Source of the DNA: Streptomyces iranensis | GTDB lineage: Bacteria; Actinomycetota; Actinomycetes; Streptomycetales; Streptomycetaceae | DNA length: 64,000 bases | Direction of reading: 5' to 3' | Assembly (NCBI RefSeq): GCF_017874715.1 | Contig: NZ_JAGGLR010000037.1 | Coordinates: 19,799-83,798 of the forward strand | Part shown: one piece after another, positions 28,404 through 38,827 of the stretch | Layout of the letters: each line of letters begins with the position of its first letter | How positions within the stretch are numbered: position 1 is the first letter of the stretch | Translations under genes and position numbers: made by a program | The notes under the pieces: model-generated | Told to the model about the DNA's origin: nothing | Database searches by the model: none | Seen by the model: only the letters and a program-made list of their open reading frames with translations

Positions 28404-29108
28404 ATGACCAGTGCCACCGCCGCTCCGCCTGTCCTGCGTCTCGCGGGCGTCAGTCACACCTACTCGGGCCAGCGCCGCAGGACCACAGTCCTCAAGGACA
28501 TCGACTACGCATTCGAACGCGGCACCTTGTACACCATCCTGGGCCCTTCCGGCAGCGGCAAGACCACCCTGCTCTCCCTCGCCAGCGGTCTCGACACCCC
28601 CACCAGCGGCACTGTCAGCTTCGAGGGCCAGGACCTCGCCGAACTGGGGCTCGGCCGATACCGCAACCAGCACGCCGCCACGATCTTCCAGCAGTACAAC
28701 CTCCTCACCTACATGACCGCCCTCCAGAACGTCACCTGCGCCATGGAGATCACCGGCACCAAACCCACGACCGGCAGTCGCAAGGCCCGAGCTCTGCACC
28801 TGCTGGAGAAGATCGGCCTCGACAGGGCGATGACCACCCGCAACGTCCTCCAGCTCTCCGGAGGCCAGCAGCAGCGCGTCGCCATCGCCCGCGCCCTCGC
28901 CTGTGACGTCGACATCCTCTTCGCCGACGAACCCACCGGAAACCTCGACGAAGACACTGCCCAGGGCATCATCGACACCTTCCGCGAACTCGCCCACGAA
29001 CAAGACAAATGCGTAGTCGTCGTCACCCACTCCCAGCAACTGGCCGCCCAGTCCGACCGCATCCTCACCCTGCGCAAGGGGAAACTCACGGAACAGGTAA
29101 AGGCCTGA
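28404..29108 (+). CDS. ABC transporter ATP-binding protein, LolD/MacB-like
   Basis: 234 residues. All nucleotide-binding motifs are present: Walker A GPSGSGKTT, Q-loop IFQQYNLL, signature LSGGQQQRV, Walker B ILFADEPTGNLD and the switch His in VVTHSQQ. It starts 6 nt after the second permease and powers that exporter on the cytoplasmic side. Its TGA overlaps an ATG in frame with the downstream EF-hand gene. Confidence 0.96.
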   Translation: MTSATAAPPVLRLAGVSHTYSGQRRRTTVLKDIDYAFERGTLYTILGPSGSGKTTLLSLASGLDTPTSGTVSFEGQDLAELGLGRYRNQHAATIFQQYNLLTYMTALQNVTCAMEITGTKPTTGSRKARALHLLEKIGLDRAMTTRNVLQLSGGQQQRVAIARALACDVDILFADEPTGNLDEDTAQGIIDTFRELAHEQDKCVVVVTHSQQLAAQSDRILTLRKGKLTEQVKA

Positions 29109-29224
29109 TGAAGACAGGTGCGCTGCCGGCGGCAGCCGCTCCGGTACGCGCCCTCGCCCTGTCCGCCTCCGGGCGGACGGATAACCTGGGCCCGGTCAGC
29201 GAAGATCGCAGAAGGGCAGAGCAC

Positions 29225-29443
29225 ATGGCAGACATCGTGGAGAGGGCGGCGCGGAAGGTCTTCGAGCGTTACGACGTCGACGGGGACGGCCTGGTCACCG
29301 CGGACGAATACCGGCAGGTCGTGGCGGAGTTGGAGGGCTCGGAGATCACCCAGTCGCAGGCTCAGGAGCTCATCGACTCGCTCGACACCGACGGCGATCG
29401 CCAGATGTCCTTCGAGGAGTTCTGGGCGGCCATGAATGCCTGA
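29225..29443 (+). CDS. Small EF-hand calcium-binding protein
   Basis: 72 residues with two EF-hands: loop 1 DVDGDGLVTADE is canonical; loop 2 DTDGDRQMSFEE has Arg at the usual Gly6 position but keeps Asp 1, 3, 5 and Glu12. It resembles the short Cab proteins of Streptomyces. Start chosen at the ATG at 29225, preceded by AGAAGGGCAG and giving the usual compact size. An in-frame ATG at 29108 overlaps the ATPase stop and would add 39 residues of low-complexity sequence; coupling by that route cannot be excluded. Cytosolic; probably a calcium buffer or sensor. Confidence 0.85.
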   Translation: MADIVERAARKVFERYDVDGDGLVTADEYRQVVAELEGSEITQSQAQELIDSLDTDGDRQMSFEEFWAAMNA

Positions 29444-29476
29444 CACCGCCGGGTCCGGCACATGAACGTGCGACGG

Positions 29477-29507
29477 AGCCCGTCCCCGCCACCGGCGGGG
29501 ACGGGCT
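29477..29507 (+). terminator. Strong bidirectional hairpin terminator
   Basis: Perfect 14-bp stem: AGCCCGTCCCCGCC (29477-29490) and its complement (29494-29507), with a 3-nt ACC loop, between the convergent EF-hand and SDR genes. A T-rich TGCTTGTTCTC follows on the plus strand. Confidence 0.85.
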
Positions 29508-29529
29508 GCTTGTTCTCAAAACGGTGGCG

Positions 29530-30264
29530 TCACAATTGGGTGCCGCCGCCGTCCACCGCGAGTTCGGCGCCGGTGGTGTAGGTCGCGTCGAAGGCGAGGA
29601 ATATGGCAGCACGTGCGACCTCCTCCGGATTCCCCGTACGCAGCATCGGAATCTGGGCGGCGTAACCCGCCAGCATTTCATCCGCTACCTCTGCGGGCAG
29701 GTTCTTGTACAGAATGCCCGTGTCGATCGGCCCCGGGCTCACCGCGTTGACACGTACGCCGCGCGGCAGCAGTTCGCGAGCCCAGGTTCGCGCCATCGAC
29801 CGGAGGGCAGCCTTGCTCGCCGCGTAGACACCATGGTCCAGTTGCCCCAGCACATTCGAGACCGAGGTGGTCAGCACCACGCCGCTGCCCTCGGCAAGCA
29901 GCGGAAGCAACCGCTGCAAAGTGAAGTAGGGCCCCTTGGTGTTGACCGCGAAGATGGCATCGTACATTTGCTCGGTCGTCGCCTCGAACGACGTCGAGTC
30001 GGTGATGCCCGCATTCAGGAACACCGCGTCCAGTTGACCGAACGCCTCCTCGGCCTTCCCCGCAAGCGCGTCGATGTCGGCCTTTGAGCCGACGTCGCTG
30101 CCAACCGCGACCAGCCCCTCTTTGCTCGCCGCTTCGAGCGCGGCTTCCTTGCGCCCCGTGACCATCACCTGAGCACCCTCGGCCGCCAGCAGACGTGCGA
30201 TCGACAGGCCGATTCCGCTGCTGCCACCGGTGACGAGGGCGCGCTTTCCGTTGTACTTTTCCAT
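29530..30264 (-). CDS. Short-chain dehydrogenase/reductase
   Basis: 244 residues, a classical SDR. Cofactor motif TGGSSGIG at the N-terminus, FLNAGI, catalytic Ser in LTTSVSN and YAASK with the Tyr/Lys pair, then SPGPIDT. NAD(P)H-dependent oxidoreductase of unknown substrate. Start set at the ATG complementary to 30262-30264 (MEKYNGKRALVTGG); the open frame extends to 30336 but has no family support. It is divergent from a LysR-type gene, so it is the likely target of that regulator. Confidence 0.92.
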   Translation of the reverse strand: MEKYNGKRALVTGGSSGIGLSIARLLAAEGAQVMVTGRKEAALEAASKEGLVAVGSDVGSKADIDALAGKAEEAFGQLDAVFLNAGITDSTSFEATTEQMYDAIFAVNTKGPYFTLQRLLPLLAEGSGVVLTTSVSNVLGQLDHGVYAASKAALRSMARTWARELLPRGVRVNAVSPGPIDTGILYKNLPAEVADEMLAGYAAQIPMLRTGNPEEVARAAIFLAFDATYTTGAELAVDGGGTQL

Positions 30265-30321
30265 GCCTCGATTCAAATCCCGGACCGGCGACGGCGTCCA
30301 AGACCCAATCTGCAACCCGTT

Positions 30322-30336
30322 ATGCGCACATTGCAT
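30322..30336 (+). promoter_or_regulatory. Candidate LysR box between the SDR and LysR genes
   Basis: ATGC-N7-GCAT (30322-30325 and 30333-30336) gives the T-N11-A pattern of LysR-type binding sites. It lies 18 nt before the LysR start and 58 nt from the SDR start, in the 89-bp divergent promoter region. Confidence 0.5.
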
Positions 30337-30353
30337 GTTGGTACGCTCGAAGC

Positions 30354-31259
30354 GTGCGCGTTCCCGGATCGGACCTCGATATGCGGCTTGTCGGCTACTT
30401 CACGGTCGTGGCGGAGCACGCCAACTTCAGCCGCGCCGCAGCGGTGCTGCACGTCGCGCAGCCGTCCCTGAGCCGCCAGATCCAGCGCCTCGAGGAACAT
30501 CTGGGCGTGCGCCTCTTCGACCGCACCCCACAGGGCAGCCGGCTCACGGAAGCCGGTCGCGCCTTTCTGCCGCAGGCTCAGGCGCTGCTCCAAGCGGCCC
30601 ATCAAGCCGAGCTCACCGCCCGCGAAGGCGTCACCCCGCGCGAGTTCACCATCGGGTACGTCGAGGATCTGGTCATCACGCACGCCGTGCGCCGGCTGCG
30701 GCATCGACACCCCACGGTCCGCATCCGGACCCGCCACCTGGCGTGGAACGACGCCCACGCCCTCACCGACCGCCGTGTGGACGCCCTGGTCGCCCGCGCC
30801 CCACTGCCCTTCCCCGCCGACCGCTTGCGCCTCACCGATCTGTGGACCGAGCCACGGGTTCTGGTCGTCTCCACGGACCACCGCCTGGCCGGAAAGGAGT
30901 CGGTAACCGTCGACGACCTCGGCGAAGAAGTCTTGCCGCAATGCCCGAGCGCGGTCCAGCAATGGAGCGATTTCGCCCGCCTGGAGCCGCGCCCGGATGG
31001 CGTTCCGGCTCGCAGCGCGCCGATCGACTACGAATCGTTCGAGGACAAGCTCGACCTTGTGGCCGAGGAGCGGACGGTATTGATTCTGGCCGCCGGCGAC
31101 CGGCGGCCCCAACTGCGCCCCGGCCTGACCACCGTGCCCATCGAGGGCATCGACCCGGTCCGCGTCGTCCTGGCCACGCGCTCGGCCGAGGCCAACCCTC
31201 TGATCAGCGATTTCCTGAACGCCTGGTCATCCGACGCACCCGATCCCCGGGGTCGTTGA
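30354..31259 (+). CDS. LysR-family transcriptional regulator
   Basis: 301 residues from the GTG at 30354, or 292 from an ATG at 30381 (MRLVGYF), which matches the usual LysR N-terminus equally well; neither has a clear ribosome site. Winged HTH at residues about 10-68 (ANFSRAAAVLHVAQPSLSRQ), then a substrate-binding-protein-like effector domain. Divergent from the SDR gene, which it probably regulates. Confidence 0.92.
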   Translation: MRVPGSDLDMRLVGYFTVVAEHANFSRAAAVLHVAQPSLSRQIQRLEEHLGVRLFDRTPQGSRLTEAGRAFLPQAQALLQAAHQAELTAREGVTPREFTIGYVEDLVITHAVRRLRHRHPTVRIRTRHLAWNDAHALTDRRVDALVARAPLPFPADRLRLTDLWTEPRVLVVSTDHRLAGKESVTVDDLGEEVLPQCPSAVQQWSDFARLEPRPDGVPARSAPIDYESFEDKLDLVAEERTVLILAAGDRRPQLRPGLTTVPIEGIDPVRVVLATRSAEANPLISDFLNAWSSDAPDPRGR

Positions 31260-31792
31260 GCGGGGCATAAGGCACGTCTTCGTCGTCAGGGCGCCCGCGG
31301 GCGGTCACCGATCGTGGATCCGGCTTCAAAGTTTGGGCACAAGTTGCACACATTCCCTCTTCAGATGGGCCCCCCGATGGTCTAGATTGACCCTGCTTCA
31401 CATGTTTGGACACCAGGCGACAAATAATGATCTATGGGTCCGGCTCTACGGGTAGTCAGCAGTCGCGTCGACGGCGCCAGACGTGGGGGTGATCAATTCC
31501 TGGAGCCCGGGAGGGGCCTTGGGTGCGGGGAGCACCCGAGGTTTCGACGGGCTTCCGCGCACCTCGAGAGTCTGGCAGGACAAGCGAGTCCGCTGCCGCC
31601 AGGGTGGGCTGTTCGAGTAGCTCTGAGATAGCCGCGATGTCATGTGCGGGGGGTGGGGACCTCCCGCGGGGAGGACCAGCGCGGCACGGGAGGTGGGGGC
31701 CTCCCGAGGGGAGGGGCAGTGCGGGGGGCGGGGGCCTCCCGAGAACAGTGTTAGGCGAATACGTCGAACCACTGGGGACCTTGGGGGGTTCT
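31260..31792 (+). promoter_or_regulatory. 533-bp gene-free leader upstream of the exopolysaccharide operon
   Basis: No credible gene is seen here. An AT-rich patch at 31380-31440 (TTGACC at 31387-31392, AAATAATGATC further on) stands out against the GC-rich background and is the best promoter candidate, although no well-spaced -35/-10 pair can be fixed. The 3' half is GC-rich with three repeated CTCCCG-centred motifs (31651-31740). If transcription starts near 31440, the leader RNA would be about 350 nt, long for Streptomyces. Confidence 0.5.
31651..31740 (+). repeat. Tandem GC-rich repeats with internal inverted symmetry in the operon leader
   Basis: Three copies centred on CTCCCG at 31661, 31701 and 31736, preceded by G(T)GGGG(A/G)C and, in the first two copies, followed by CGGGGAGG or AGGGGAGG. 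Each CCTCCC can pair with a GGGAGG/GGGGAGG, so alternative hairpins are possible in the leader RNA. Spacing is 40 and 35 bp. Confidence 0.6.
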
Positions 31793-33271
31793 GTGCGGCA
31801 AGGGGGATTACTCAACCCGTTTCCGTCGGCGCGCGGGCGTCTGGCGGACGGGGCAATCAGACAGCCCGCGAACGACTGGGAGCAGCGGTACCGCCGTACC
31901 GTGATCACCAGCGATACCGTGGCCACCGCCTTCGTGGTGGCGGCGATCGGCAACTTCTTCGGGGCCCGGGACGCGGCCAACTGGCACGAGAAGTGGGGAA
32001 TTCTCGCATTCGGCACCGAGCTGCTGGTGCTGGGGGCGCTCGCGGTGAGCCGGTCGTGGGCTCCGGCCGTGCTCGGCCAGGGTGCCGAGGAATTCCGCCG
32101 GCTCGGACGCTCACTGTTCACGGCGACCGTCGTACTGGCGCTCGGCGGTATCGCCCTCACCTCGCGCAACATCAAACTCTGGATCTTCGTCGCGATCCCC
32201 GCGATCGCGCTCATCACCATGACCGCGCGTTATCTGCTGCGCCTCTGGCTGCACAGACAGCGGAAGGAAGGACGGTGCCTGCGACCGGTGCTCGCTGCCG
32301 GGAGCCCGGCCACCGTGCGCGACCTGATCACCCGAACCCGCAAGTTCCCGCACCTCGGCTGGCGGGTGGAGGCGGTGTGCACGACGGACGGTCGTGGGCT
32401 CGACGGTGACCAACTGGACGGAGTGCGGGTCGTCGGCCGGCTGACGGACGTCGCCAAGCACGTCCGCCACGACGGCTACCGCGTCGTCGCGGTCACACCG
32501 GACCCGCACTGGTCACCGGACCGGCTGCAGCGGCTGGCTTGGAACCTCGAAGGCAGTGACGCGGAGATGGTCGTGGCCCCCGTGCTGATGGAGGTGGCCG
32601 GCCCGCGGCTGCACATCGACGCGGTGCTCGGGATCCCGCTGCTGCGGGTCAGCATGCCGACCTTCACCGGGGGCCGCCGGGCGGTCAAAGGGGTCGTCGA
32701 CCGGATGGGCGCGGCGATCCTGCTGGTGCTGTTCGCGCCGCTGATGGTGTTCGTCGGGCTGCTCGTGCTGGTGGACAGCCGGGGTGGGGCCTTCTACCGC
32801 CAGCGCAGGGTCGGCAAGGACGGCCGCGAGTTCACCATTCTCAAGTTCCGCACCATGGTCGCCGGGGCCGACCGGGCACGTGCCGAACTGGCCGACCGCA
32901 ACGAGGGTTCGGGGCTGCTGTTCAAGCTCCGCCGGGATCCGCGGGTGACCCGGGTGGGAGCGGTGCTGCGCCGGTACTCGATCGACGAGCTCCCGCAGCT
33001 TTTCAACGTGCTCACCGGATCGATGTCGCTCGTCGGCCCGCGGCCTCCGTTACCGGAGGAGTCCGCCGCGTACGGCCCGGACATCCGGCGGCGGCTGCTG
33101 GTCAAGCCCGGACTCACCGGCCTGTGGCAGATCAGCGGGCGCAGCGACCTGCCGTGGGAGGAGGCGGTCCGGCTGGACCTGCGGTACGTGGAGGACTGGT
33201 CGCTCGCCCTGGACACAGTGATCTTGTGGAAGACGCTGCGTGCGGTGCTCCAGGGGCAGGGGGCCTACTGA
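31793..33271 (+). CDS. Exopolysaccharide priming sugar transferase (polyprenyl-phosphate glycosyl-1-phosphate transferase)
   Basis: 492 residues. Transfers the first sugar-1-phosphate to undecaprenyl phosphate at the inner face of the membrane. Four N-terminal TM helices, a cytoplasmic CoA-binding-like middle region, a fifth TM (AILLVLFAPLMVFVGLLVLV) and a C-terminal bacterial sugar-transferase domain with KFRTMVAGADRAR, RYSIDELPQLFNVL, SLVGPRPPLP and KPGLTGLWQISGRSDL. The GTG at 31793 was chosen over the frame's upstream codons because GGGGGG lies just before it and the upstream translation is proline/glycine-rich leader sequence. First gene of the operon. Confidence 0.93.
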   Translation: MRQGGLLNPFPSARGRLADGAIRQPANDWEQRYRRTVITSDTVATAFVVAAIGNFFGARDAANWHEKWGILAFGTELLVLGALAVSRSWAPAVLGQGAEEFRRLGRSLFTATVVLALGGIALTSRNIKLWIFVAIPAIALITMTARYLLRLWLHRQRKEGRCLRPVLAAGSPATVRDLITRTRKFPHLGWRVEAVCTTDGRGLDGDQLDGVRVVGRLTDVAKHVRHDGYRVVAVTPDPHWSPDRLQRLAWNLEGSDAEMVVAPVLMEVAGPRLHIDAVLGIPLLRVSMPTFTGGRRAVKGVVDRMGAAILLVLFAPLMVFVGLLVLVDSRGGAFYRQRRVGKDGREFTILKFRTMVAGADRARAELADRNEGSGLLFKLRRDPRVTRVGAVLRRYSIDELPQLFNVLTGSMSLVGPRPPLPEESAAYGPDIRRRLLVKPGLTGLWQISGRSDLPWEEAVRLDLRYVEDWSLALDTVILWKTLRAVLQGQGAY

Positions 33272-33344
33272 TGCGCGGGGGGCGTCGTCCGTCCGGCGCA
33301 CGGAAGGCAGGCCGGAAGGGCTTGCCTGGGGGGAGGAACGGATC

Positions 33345-34659
<1,315 letters not shown>

Positions 34660-34670
<11 letters not shown>

Positions 34671-35913
34671 CACATCGTTTGGTGACACGGCCAGTGGCGA
34701 GCGGCCGGACCGGCGCGCGCTGATCCTGGTGGAGAACCTGTCGGTGCCGTTCGACCGGCGGGTGTGGCAGGAGTGCACGACGCTGCGCGACGCGGGCTGG
34801 GAGGTGCACGTCATCTGTCCCCGGGGGACCAAGCGGGACACGGAGCCGGAGGCGGAGATCGACGGGGTGCGGATCCACCGCTACCCGTTGCGCGCGGCCA
34901 CCGGAGGGCCGGCCGGCTACCTGCGGGAGTACGGATCGGCGTTGTGGCACACGGCCCGGCTGGCCCGGAAGGTGGGACCGGTCGACGTGGTCCACGCCTG
35001 CAACCCGCCCGATCTGCTGTTCCTGCCGGCACTGTGGCTGAAGCGGCGCGGTGCGCGGTTCGTCTTCGACCAGCACGACCTGGTACCCGAGCTGTACCTC
35101 TCCCGGTTCGACCGCGGCAGGGATCTGCTCTACCGCGCCGTGTGCGCGCTGGAACGGCGGACCTACCGGGCCGCGGACGTCGTGCTCGCCACGAACGAGA
35201 GCTACCGGGACGTCGCGGTGCGCCGTGGCGGCCGGCGGCCGGAGGACGTCTTCGTGGTGCGTAGTGCGCCCCAGATCGAGCGGTTCCAACCGGTGCCGCC
35301 CGAGCCGGAGTTGAAGCGCGGCAGGACCCATCTGCTGTGCTACCTCGGAGTCATGGGCCCGCAGGACGGCGTCGACTACGCTTTGCGGGCCCTCGCGAAG
35401 CTGCGCGACGAGCTCGGGCGGACCGACTGGCACGCGGTGTTCGTCGGCTCCGGCGACGCCTTCGACGCGATGGTGGAGCTGTCCCGGCGGCTCGGTCTCA
35501 CCGAGCAGGTGCAGTTCACCGGGCGCATTCCGGACGCCGACCTGGTGCGCTACCTGTCCACCGCGGACGTCTGCCTCTCCCCGGACCCGCGCAATCCGCT
35601 CAACGACGTGTCGACCATGAACAAGGTCCTGGAGTACATGGCGATGGGCCGGCCGATCGTCTCGTTCGACCTGAAGGAGGCGCGAGTCTCCGCCGGTGAC
35701 GCCGCCGTCTACGCGCCCGCCAACGACGAGGCCGAGTTCGCGGGGCTCATCGCGCTGCTCCTCGACGATCCGGAGAAGCGGGCCCGGATGGGCAAGATCG
35801 GCCAGGAGCGGATCAGCGGGCCGCTCTCCTGGCGGAACTCGCAAGCGTCGCTGCTCGCCGCCTACGCGTCGGCGGGCGACCCGGACCGGGCAGGGAGGAG
35901 GCCGCGCCGTTGA
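34660..35913 (+). CDS. Glycosyltransferase, GT4-like
   Basis: 417 residues with a two-domain GT-B fold: N-terminal acceptor domain (LVENLSVPFDRRVWQE...VDVVHACNPPDLLFLPA) and C-terminal donor domain (YLGVMGPQDGVDYALRA...FVGSGDAF...VLEYMAMGRPIVSFD with the E-x-MA-x-G-P element). The TTG at 34660 overlaps the upstream stop by 11 nt; no ATG/GTG is in frame before residue about 25, so TTG is the only start that keeps the N-terminal beta strand. Cytoplasmic; adds a sugar to the lipid-linked repeat unit. Confidence 0.87.
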
Positions 35914-37307
35914 GCGATGACACGATACGCCTGGTCACGATCGGGCGGATGCTCCGTCGGCGGTGGCGGCTCCTCGCCATCCTCGCCGTGGTGGGCGCGC
36001 TCGTCGGCTATGGCACCTCGGTGCTGTTCCCGCCGCGTTACACGACGTCGGCATCGGTACTGCTGCCGGGGCAGTGGGAAGAGCGCGAGCTGCTGACTCA
36101 GGTGGACATCGCGACCAGTTCGGCGGTGGTCGACCGCGCGGCCGCCACGCTCGGCTGGAAGGGCGTCAGCGGCGGTGAGCTGCGGGATCGGGTGAGCGCC
36201 AAGGCAGCCGACGGGAACATCATCAAGATCTCGGGTACGGCCGACACCCCGGAGCGCGCGCAGCGGCTCTCCGACCAGGTGGCCCAGGAATTCGTCACCT
36301 TCGCCGCGCGGATCGCGGGCGGCAGCACCGACCCCGAAGCGGTTACGGGGGCCGAGGCGCTGCGGCAGAAGGTGGCGGAGACCAACCGCCGCATCACCGA
36401 CCTGGCCAACGCGGCCGGTCCGGGGCAGACCGTGGAGAGCGTGCAGGCCCGCACCGAGCTGGAGAAGCTGCGCACCGCGCTGCAGGAGGCCATGAAGAAG
36501 CTGGACGAGGCCGACCCGGCGACCAACAAGTCCAACATGGTCGTCATGGGGCCTGCGGCCCGGCCGACCGGCGAGGCACCGCCGACGAGGACGCAGCTCA
36601 TCGTCGCCGGAGCGCTGTTGTTCTTCCTGCTCGCGGTCATCGGCCATCTCGCCGCCGCACGGGTGAATCGCCGACCGCGGACCGAACCGCAGATCGCCGC
36701 GGCGCTGGGCTCGACGCTGCTGGGTACCGTCGACGTACCTGGTGAACGGCGCGCGCACCGGCCGGAAGGCGGTGGCCCGCGGGCCCGGATCCGTCGGCTG
36801 CTCGGCGTCGACATCCGGTGGGACATACCGACGCCGCAGGCGTCCGGCGACGAGGCCGGCAGGCAAATCCGCTACCGGCGGGTGTGCGCCCGCCTCCGGG
36901 ACCAGTCGCCGGGTCCCCGGCGGCTGCTGGTGGTCGTGCCGGACGGCGACGAGATCGCCCGCCGGGCCGCCGGCCAGCTCGTCGCCGAGGCCAGGAGCGA
37001 TCCGTCCCCGTCCGCTTCGAGCAGGGGATACCCCGTGCTGCGGATGGTGGAGGTTTCGGTGGACCGGCCGATCGTGCCGGACCGCGACACCGAGTCCGGC
37101 GCCCTGGTCGTCCTCAGCGCGGGCAGCTGGACCGCGGAGGAGCTCGCCGGCCTCGCCGAGGCGTGTGCGGACGCCGGTCATGAGGTCGTCGGCGTCGTCG
37201 TCGCCGGAACTGTCCGGGCCCGTCCGACGCGAACCGCCGACCGTCCTCCGGACGAGGCCACCCTGGCGCTCGCGGTGCGCGGCCACGCGACGGGGGGTTC
37301 GGTGTGA
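35910..37307 (+). CDS. Wzz-type polysaccharide chain-length/co-polymerase protein, first copy
   Basis: 465 residues. TM1 about 20-40, an extracytoplasmic domain with a coiled-coil-prone region (about 150-202), TM2 about 229-250, then a cytoplasmic tail. The tail sits where BY-kinases carry an ATPase but shows no Walker A (LLVVVPDGDEIARRAAGQL). TTG start at 35910 overlaps the upstream TGA; GGGAGGAGG precedes it. It likely works with the paralogue next to it to set polymer length or couple polymerase to export. Confidence 0.8.
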   Translation: MSDDTIRLVTIGRMLRRRWRLLAILAVVGALVGYGTSVLFPPRYTTSASVLLPGQWEERELLTQVDIATSSAVVDRAAATLGWKGVSGGELRDRVSAKAADGNIIKISGTADTPERAQRLSDQVAQEFVTFAARIAGGSTDPEAVTGAEALRQKVAETNRRITDLANAAGPGQTVESVQARTELEKLRTALQEAMKKLDEADPATNKSNMVVMGPAARPTGEAPPTRTQLIVAGALLFFLLAVIGHLAAARVNRRPRTEPQIAAALGSTLLGTVDVPGERRAHRPEGGGPRARIRRLLGVDIRWDIPTPQASGDEAGRQIRYRRVCARLRDQSPGPRRLLVVVPDGDEIARRAAGQLVAEARSDPSPSASSRGYPVLRMVEVSVDRPIVPDRDTESGALVVLSAGSWTAEELAGLAEACADAGHEVVGVVVAGTVRARPTRTADRPPDEATLALAVRGHATGGSV

Positions 37308-38824
37308 CGACGAGCGAGACCGCGGAGTCGTCGGCCGCCACTCCGCTCCTCGACCTGCAGGCGCTGGTGGTGGCGGTGCGCAGGCGCCGCCGCCTCTGGT
37401 GCTCCATGGCTCTGCTGGGGCTGCTGGTCGGCGCGGCGATGGCGGTCCTGCTGCCGCCGCCGCCGACCGCGGTGACCAAGGTGCTGGTCGCGCATCAGGA
37501 GGACCAGCCGAACGACACCGGAACGCTGATCCGCACCGACGCGGCGCTGCTGGGGACCACGCGGATCGCCGACAAGGCCCTGCGGTCCCTCAAGTCCCGG
37601 GAAAAACCGGAAGACTTCCTGCGGGACTACCGGGGCACCGGCCTGACCAACAACCTGCTGCAGATCACTGTGACGGGCGACAGCGACGCGGAAGCGGTGG
37701 CCCGAGCCAAGGCGCTGGCCGATGCGTTCGTCGCGGACCATGTGAGGCGGATGCGGGAGGCCGCGAAAGCCGAGTCCAAGGCCCTGCTCGACCAGCGTGA
37801 CCGCGTGCGGGACGAACTCGCCGAGGTCAACAAGGCGATCGGAGACCGATCGCCGGGCAGCGACCCGGAAGCGTCGGCGAGCGTCGAGTCGCTCTTCGCC
37901 CGCCGGGCCGAGCTCAACTCGCGGATGGCCGACTTCGACCAGCGCGCCGCGGAGGCGCGCACCGGCACGCCCCGGATCATCGCAGGCACACAGATCGTGG
38001 ACGCCCCTCGCATGGTGCGGCACTCCCTGCCCAGGACCGCTGCCACCAATGCCGCGATCGGGCTCGTCCTCGGGCTCGTCCTCGGGCTCGCGGTGGCCGC
38101 GGTCGGCACGGTGGTGGCGGACCGCCCCGTGCTGCGCCGGGAGATCGCGGCGAACCTGGGCGCCTCGGTCATCGCGGAGCTGCCCCGCCGGTCGGGCAGG
38201 CTGTGGCAGCGCCGACGGATCCGGGCGGCACGGACGAGGCTCACCGCGTCCCTGGCCCGTACCGTACGCGGCGCCGCGGAACCGGTGTCGCTGCTGGAAC
38301 TGGGCTGTGCGCGCAGCACGAGTGTGATCGCCCTGGACCTCGCCAGGGCACTGGCGGCGGAGGGGCCAGTGGTGATCGTCGATGGTCTGCCCGGACCGCA
38401 GCTCGCGAGCCGCCGCCCGAAGCCAGGAGACCCAACCGTGGTCAGCGGTGAGCATGCCGCTGCCGTGCCGGATCAGGAGCGCCGGTTCGGCGTCGGCTCG
38501 GTCGCGCCCGGCACCGCGTGGACCGACCTCCGGTACCTCGGTACCCGGACCGTGCTCGTCGTGCGTGCCGGGCACGGCAGCGCCGCATGGCTGCACACCG
38601 TGGCGCGGCAGCTCGCGGACCAGCGCATTCCGGTGATCGGTGTGGTGCTGATCGACCCCGACCCGCGTGACCGGACCGACGGCACGCTGTGGGACGGGCC
38701 GCACATCGCGCTGCGGGGCCACGGCGAGCGGCCGGACCGGCGACACGGGATGGGCCAACTACGCACGGAGCGGCTGCCGATGTGGGCCGCACGAGTGACG
38801 GACAGCGACCAGGAGGCGCGGTAG
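37304..38824 (+). CDS. Wzz-type polysaccharide chain-length protein with degenerate P-loop, second copy
   Basis: 506 residues; GTG start in a 4-nt overlap. TM1 about 31-51, extracytoplasmic region with coiled coil about 150-215, TM2 about 248-272, then a cytoplasmic ATPase-like domain. The P-loop position reads LELGCARSTSVIALDLARAL, lacking the GK(S/T) lysine, while the Walker A'-like VVIVDG strand remains. No tyrosine-rich tail is present. It is therefore unlikely to be an active BY-kinase; a structural chain-length role is inferred. Confidence 0.8.
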   Translation: MTTSETAESSAATPLLDLQALVVAVRRRRRLWCSMALLGLLVGAAMAVLLPPPPTAVTKVLVAHQEDQPNDTGTLIRTDAALLGTTRIADKALRSLKSREKPEDFLRDYRGTGLTNNLLQITVTGDSDAEAVARAKALADAFVADHVRRMREAAKAESKALLDQRDRVRDELAEVNKAIGDRSPGSDPEASASVESLFARRAELNSRMADFDQRAAEARTGTPRIIAGTQIVDAPRMVRHSLPRTAATNAAIGLVLGLVLGLAVAAVGTVVADRPVLRREIAANLGASVIAELPRRSGRLWQRRRIRAARTRLTASLARTVRGAAEPVSLLELGCARSTSVIALDLARALAAEGPVVIVDGLPGPQLASRRPKPGDPTVVSGEHAAAVPDQERRFGVGSVAPGTAWTDLRYLGTRTVLVVRAGHGSAAWLHTVARQLADQRIPVIGVVLIDPDPRDRTDGTLWDGPHIALRGHGERPDRRHGMGQLRTERLPMWAARVTDSDQEAR

Positions 38825-38827
38825 GAC

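Noticed and set aside
31204..31413. 69-codon minus-strand frame downstream of LysR
   Set aside because: No recognisable family, no ribosome site, and it overlaps the LysR 3' end and the candidate promoter region.
31523..31792. Upstream extension of the sugar transferase frame
   Set aside because: Translates to Gly/Pro/Arg-rich sequence over the leader repeats; the GTG at 31793 has a strong ribosome site and gives the usual protein length.
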